From positions 84,964 through 148,963 of the forward strand of contig JAFZLD010000015.1 in assembly GCA_017553505.1 (NCBI GenBank): a stretch of 64,000 bases of DNA, given 5' to 3'. A program made the position numbers and the translations under genes. Shown here one piece after another: positions 61,992-64,000 of this stretch. The notes under the pieces are model-generated. The model saw only the letters and a program-made list of their open reading frames with translations. It was not told the DNA's origin and made no database searches. Positions within the stretch are counted from its first letter, which is position 1, and every line of letters begins with the position of its first letter. The DNA comes from Lachnospiraceae bacterium (GTDB taxonomy: Bacteria > Bacillota > Clostridia > Lachnospirales > Lachnospiraceae).

Positions 61992-63638
61992 ATGCCAGAG
62001 ATTAAATTAGAGAACATAACCAAGCGCTGGGGTAAATTCTTTGGTGTTGATAATGTCAGCCTTGATATCCCCAACAATTCATTCATAACACTTCTTGGTC
62101 CCTCCGGCTGCGGTAAGACCACAATCCTTCGTATGATTGCGGGTCTTGAGACTCCCACGGAAGGACGTATCACAATCGGCGACAAGGTAGTATTCGATTC
62201 CAATGCCGGAATCAACGTACCTGCCAACAAAAGAAAGGTCGGATTCTTATTCCAGAACTACGCTTTGTGGCCTAACATGACGGTTTACGAGAATATTTCT
62301 TTTGGCCTTAAGAACATCAATGAAGAAATGCCCGTAGTGGACGTTGAAGCCAAGCGCGCAGCTGATATGTGCAGAGCGTTAAGCAACGGCGCCAAGGTCA
62401 AAGAAGTCATCGAAGAGTGCCGCGACAAGAACGGCAAGCTTGATGAGAAGAAGGCATACGTTAAGTTAATCGATAACTTCACGCTTTCGATTTATACCGC
62501 CAAGGACCTCTTTAACTTAAAGGTACACGAGGCTTCCGACCCGAATGCTTTTGCCAAAGGTAAGGCAGCTACATACGCAGAGAAGCTTGAGAGCATCAAG
62601 ACCAAGTACCGCAGCGAAGGCAAGGATTTAAACGATGCTTTCGAAGTGACAAAGGACGGCGCTCCCATCATTGAGAAGCGTAAACTCACCAAAGAAGAGA
62701 TTGACTCTCAGGTAAGAGCTTGCTCAAGAATCGTTAAAATCGGCATGTTCATGGACCGTTATCCCGCAGAGCTTTCGGGTGGTCAGCAGCAGAGAGTTGC
62801 CATTGCAAGAACTTTGGCTCCGAAGCCGCAGGTTCTTTTTATGGACGAGCCGTTGTCTAACCTTGATGCGAAGTTACGTCTCGAGATGAGATACGAGCTT
62901 CAGAGACTTCATGTGGAGACAGGAAGCACCTTCGTATACGTTACGCACGACCAGATGGAAGCTATGACTCTTGCCACCAGAATCTGTCTTGTAAACAACG
63001 GTGTGCTTCAGCAGTATGCGGCTCCTCTTGAAGTGTATAACAGACCCGCGAACCTTTTTGTGGCAGACTTCGTAGGCAATCCTTCCATGAACTTTGTGGA
63101 TGCGAAGGGTAAGCAGAACGAGGACGGCAGCGTTTCTCTTGAAATCTTAGACGGAATCAAGGCACGTTTCGTACCAGGCAAGCCTTTAAGTATCTCTGAG
63201 TGGAAGGCAAACCGAGACAAAGAAGCTCTTGAGAAGGCTGAAGAAGAGAAGAAGCGTCTCGCCCGCAAGGGTGCCGTTGAGAAGACCAACAAGGACGAGG
63301 TATTCAAGTACCACGTTCAGAAGGTTGAAGAGGAAGACGACAGCTTAATGGATGCTCCCGTTATCACTGAGGATGATTATGTAATCGGTATTCGCCCCGA
63401 AGCAATCGATATTGAGCCGGACGGTCACACCGAAGCTACCATCTACGGTGCGATGCCCACAGGTATGGAGTCCACACTTAAGTTAAGAGTCGGCGAATAT
63501 CTCCTTACAAGCGTGGTATTCGGTAACAGCATCTACTCAATCGACCAGAAGGAGAAGATTAATATAAATGGCGAAGATATCCTGCTCTTTGACCGCAAGT
63601 CAGGCAAGCTTATCACCGCCGGCAGGCTTGAAATTTAA
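61992..63638 (+). CDS. ABC transporter ATPase, FbpC/PotA-like with large insertion
   Basis: 548 aa, long for a family usually near 350. Walker A GPSGCGKTT at 36-44, Q-loop Q88, signature LSGGQQ at 261-266, Walker B VLFMDEP at 281-287, then a C-terminal TOBE-like regulatory part (VIGIRPEAIDIEPDG). Q-loop to signature is 173 residues instead of about 50, so an insertion of ~115 residues lies in the helical subdomain (about 112-245, charged: KEVIEECRDKNGKLDEKK). A second charged stretch interrupts the C-terminal domain (about 397-450). The conserved motifs are intact, so ATPase activity is expected. AGGAGGTAAATAAC precedes ATG. Confidence 0.9.
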   Translation: MPEIKLENITKRWGKFFGVDNVSLDIPNNSFITLLGPSGCGKTTILRMIAGLETPTEGRITIGDKVVFDSNAGINVPANKRKVGFLFQNYALWPNMTVYENISFGLKNINEEMPVVDVEAKRAADMCRALSNGAKVKEVIEECRDKNGKLDEKKAYVKLIDNFTLSIYTAKDLFNLKVHEASDPNAFAKGKAATYAEKLESIKTKYRSEGKDLNDAFEVTKDGAPIIEKRKLTKEEIDSQVRACSRIVKIGMFMDRYPAELSGGQQQRVAIARTLAPKPQVLFMDEPLSNLDAKLRLEMRYELQRLHVETGSTFVYVTHDQMEAMTLATRICLVNNGVLQQYAAPLEVYNRPANLFVADFVGNPSMNFVDAKGKQNEDGSVSLEILDGIKARFVPGKPLSISEWKANRDKEALEKAEEEKKRLARKGAVEKTNKDEVFKYHVQKVEEEDDSLMDAPVITEDDYVIGIRPEAIDIEPDGHTEATIYGAMPTGMESTLKLRVGEYLLTSVVFGNSIYSIDQKEKININGEDILLFDRKSGKLITAGRLEI

Positions 63639-63651
63639 GACTAATGCGCGG

Positions 63652-63686
63652 AAGGCGCCGCTCTCGTGAGAGAGTGGCGCTTTTTG
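63652..63686 (+). terminator. Terminator of the FbpABC-like operon
   Basis: AGGCGCCGCTCTC with GAGAGAGTGGCGCT, then TTTTTG. Confidence 0.88.
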
Positions 63687-63779
63687 CGTTACTAAAACAA
63701 TATCACAAACAATTAGGATAAATAGTGATAAAAAGTTGCTAAAATAATGCAAAATGGTGCTAATAGAGCACATTTGTAA

Positions 63780-63827
63780 TTTACAAAGTCATATATAGGG
63801 GCTATTATATATACAATCACGTGATTG
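63780..63827 (+). promoter_or_regulatory. Promoter with overlapping palindromic operator-like site
   Basis: TTTACA (63780-63785), 17 bp, TATTAT (63803-63808), then the perfect 14-bp palindrome CAATCACGTGATTG (63814-63827) where the transcript would begin. The pairing of promoter and palindrome suggests a repressor site; the protein is unknown. Confidence 0.55.
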
Positions 63828-63858
63828 CAAAATGATAATGAGAGAATGGAGGTATTTC

Positions 63859-63873
63859 ATGGCTGAGTTGTAA
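63859..63873 (+). other. Four-codon ORF after a strong ribosome site
   Basis: GGAGG at 63848-63852 and ATG at 63859 read only MAEL before TAA. Either a gene start cut off by the repeat array that begins 3 bp later, or a minimal leader. Nothing else can be said from the bases available. Confidence 0.4.
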
Positions 63874-63876
63874 TCC

Positions 63877-64000
63877 GAGGTGCCAGTTTGTAAGGCGAAA
63901 TGCTTGTTTGTAAATTGAAAACTGCATATTTGTAAACGAAACGCCAGTTTTGTACGCCAGATGCCATTTTTGTAAACGAGATGCATCGTTTGTATACGAA
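63877..64000. repeat. Degenerate 20-21-bp tandem repeat, running off the window
   Basis: Six units start at 63877, 63897, 63917, 63938, 63959 and 63978 (lengths 20, 20, 21, 21, 19, 20), with a seventh beginning at 63998. Consensus GAAATGCCAGTTTTGTAAAC; the TTTGTA core is present in all six. Every unit has a plus-strand stop (TGTAA/TGTAT contexts), and the minus-strand frame is repetitive, so it is probably non-coding. Confidence 0.75.

Noticed and set aside
63789-63986. Minus-strand 65-codon ORF at the window end
   Set aside because: It is the translation of a tandem DNA repeat, with no ribosome site; probably a spurious frame.

Overview
The window is a chromosomal segment from a fibre-degrading anaerobic Firmicute, most likely a Lachnospiraceae (Butyrivibrio / Pseudobutyrivibrio / Roseburia-like). 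This rests on the gene content: a perfect CIRCE operator before groESL, a Trp T-box, YesM/YesN two-component systems beside ABC importers, intracellular xylan/arabinan hydrolases (GH43, GH10, GH51), a LacI-like-sensor diguanylate cyclase, and intrinsic terminators after almost every unit. No rRNA, tRNA, CRISPR array or transposase was seen.

Region 1 (1-7540): the 3' part of glmS, then an aromatic amino-acid operon pheA-aroA-tyrA-DAHP synthase. It is preceded by a 38-codon leader peptide packed with Tyr and Phe codons and an intrinsic terminator, a textbook ribosome-mediated attenuator. Next comes a tryptophan T-box controlling a TrpB2-type tryptophan synthase beta chain. Region 2 (7600-15435): a GH43 glycosidase, a small lipoprotein, and a sugar ABC importer (lipoprotein, two permeases) followed by a YesM/YesN pair. 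Region 3 (15436-24112): GH10 xylanase and an esterase transcribed divergently, glycerate kinase, then a minus-strand group (CPBP-like membrane protein, YcaQ-type DNA glycosylase, small protein, GNAT). This region is flanked by two divergent copies (15453-15656 and 23922-24112) of an unannotated ~190-204 nt element. Both copies keep long terminal stems and show compensatory base changes, as a structured RNA would. A further long inverted-repeat structure (15691-15927) sits next to the first copy.

Region 4 (24200-34981): degenerate EAL-HDOD protein, MATE exporter, GH51 arabinofuranosidase, sensor-GGDEF fusion, D-aminoacyl-tRNA deacylase, an SseB-like protein, a DUF5060/DUF4038-like glycosidase and a phosphoribosyltransferase-like protein. 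Region 5 (35038-38330): a strikingly AT-rich cassette (secreted 140-aa protein, ABC ATPase, two paralogous six-TM proteins) that looks acquired and resembles a bacteriocin/immunity or peptide-export locus of no family I recognise. Region 6 (38400-48540): hybrid histidine kinase, membrane-anchored phosphoesterase, M32 carboxypeptidase, SNF symporter, HAD phosphatase, a probable Mn2+ (yybP-ykoY) riboswitch before an ArsB/SLC13-type transporter, and an acetyltransferase.

Region 7 (48541-63690): a gene remnant, an array of alternating inverted TTATCCATTGT half-sites, groESL, two chemoreceptors, then a solute-binding lipoprotein with its YesM/YesN pair, followed by an FbpABC-like importer whose ATPase carries a ~115-residue insertion. 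The window ends (63780-64000) with a promoter, a palindrome, a four-codon ORF and the start of a degenerate 20-21-bp tandem repeat that runs off the edge.

The genes describe a cell that imports xylan/arabinan oligosaccharides, hydrolyses them in the cytoplasm, senses them through YesMN and c-di-GMP signalling, and controls aromatic amino-acid synthesis by two different RNA mechanisms placed side by side.
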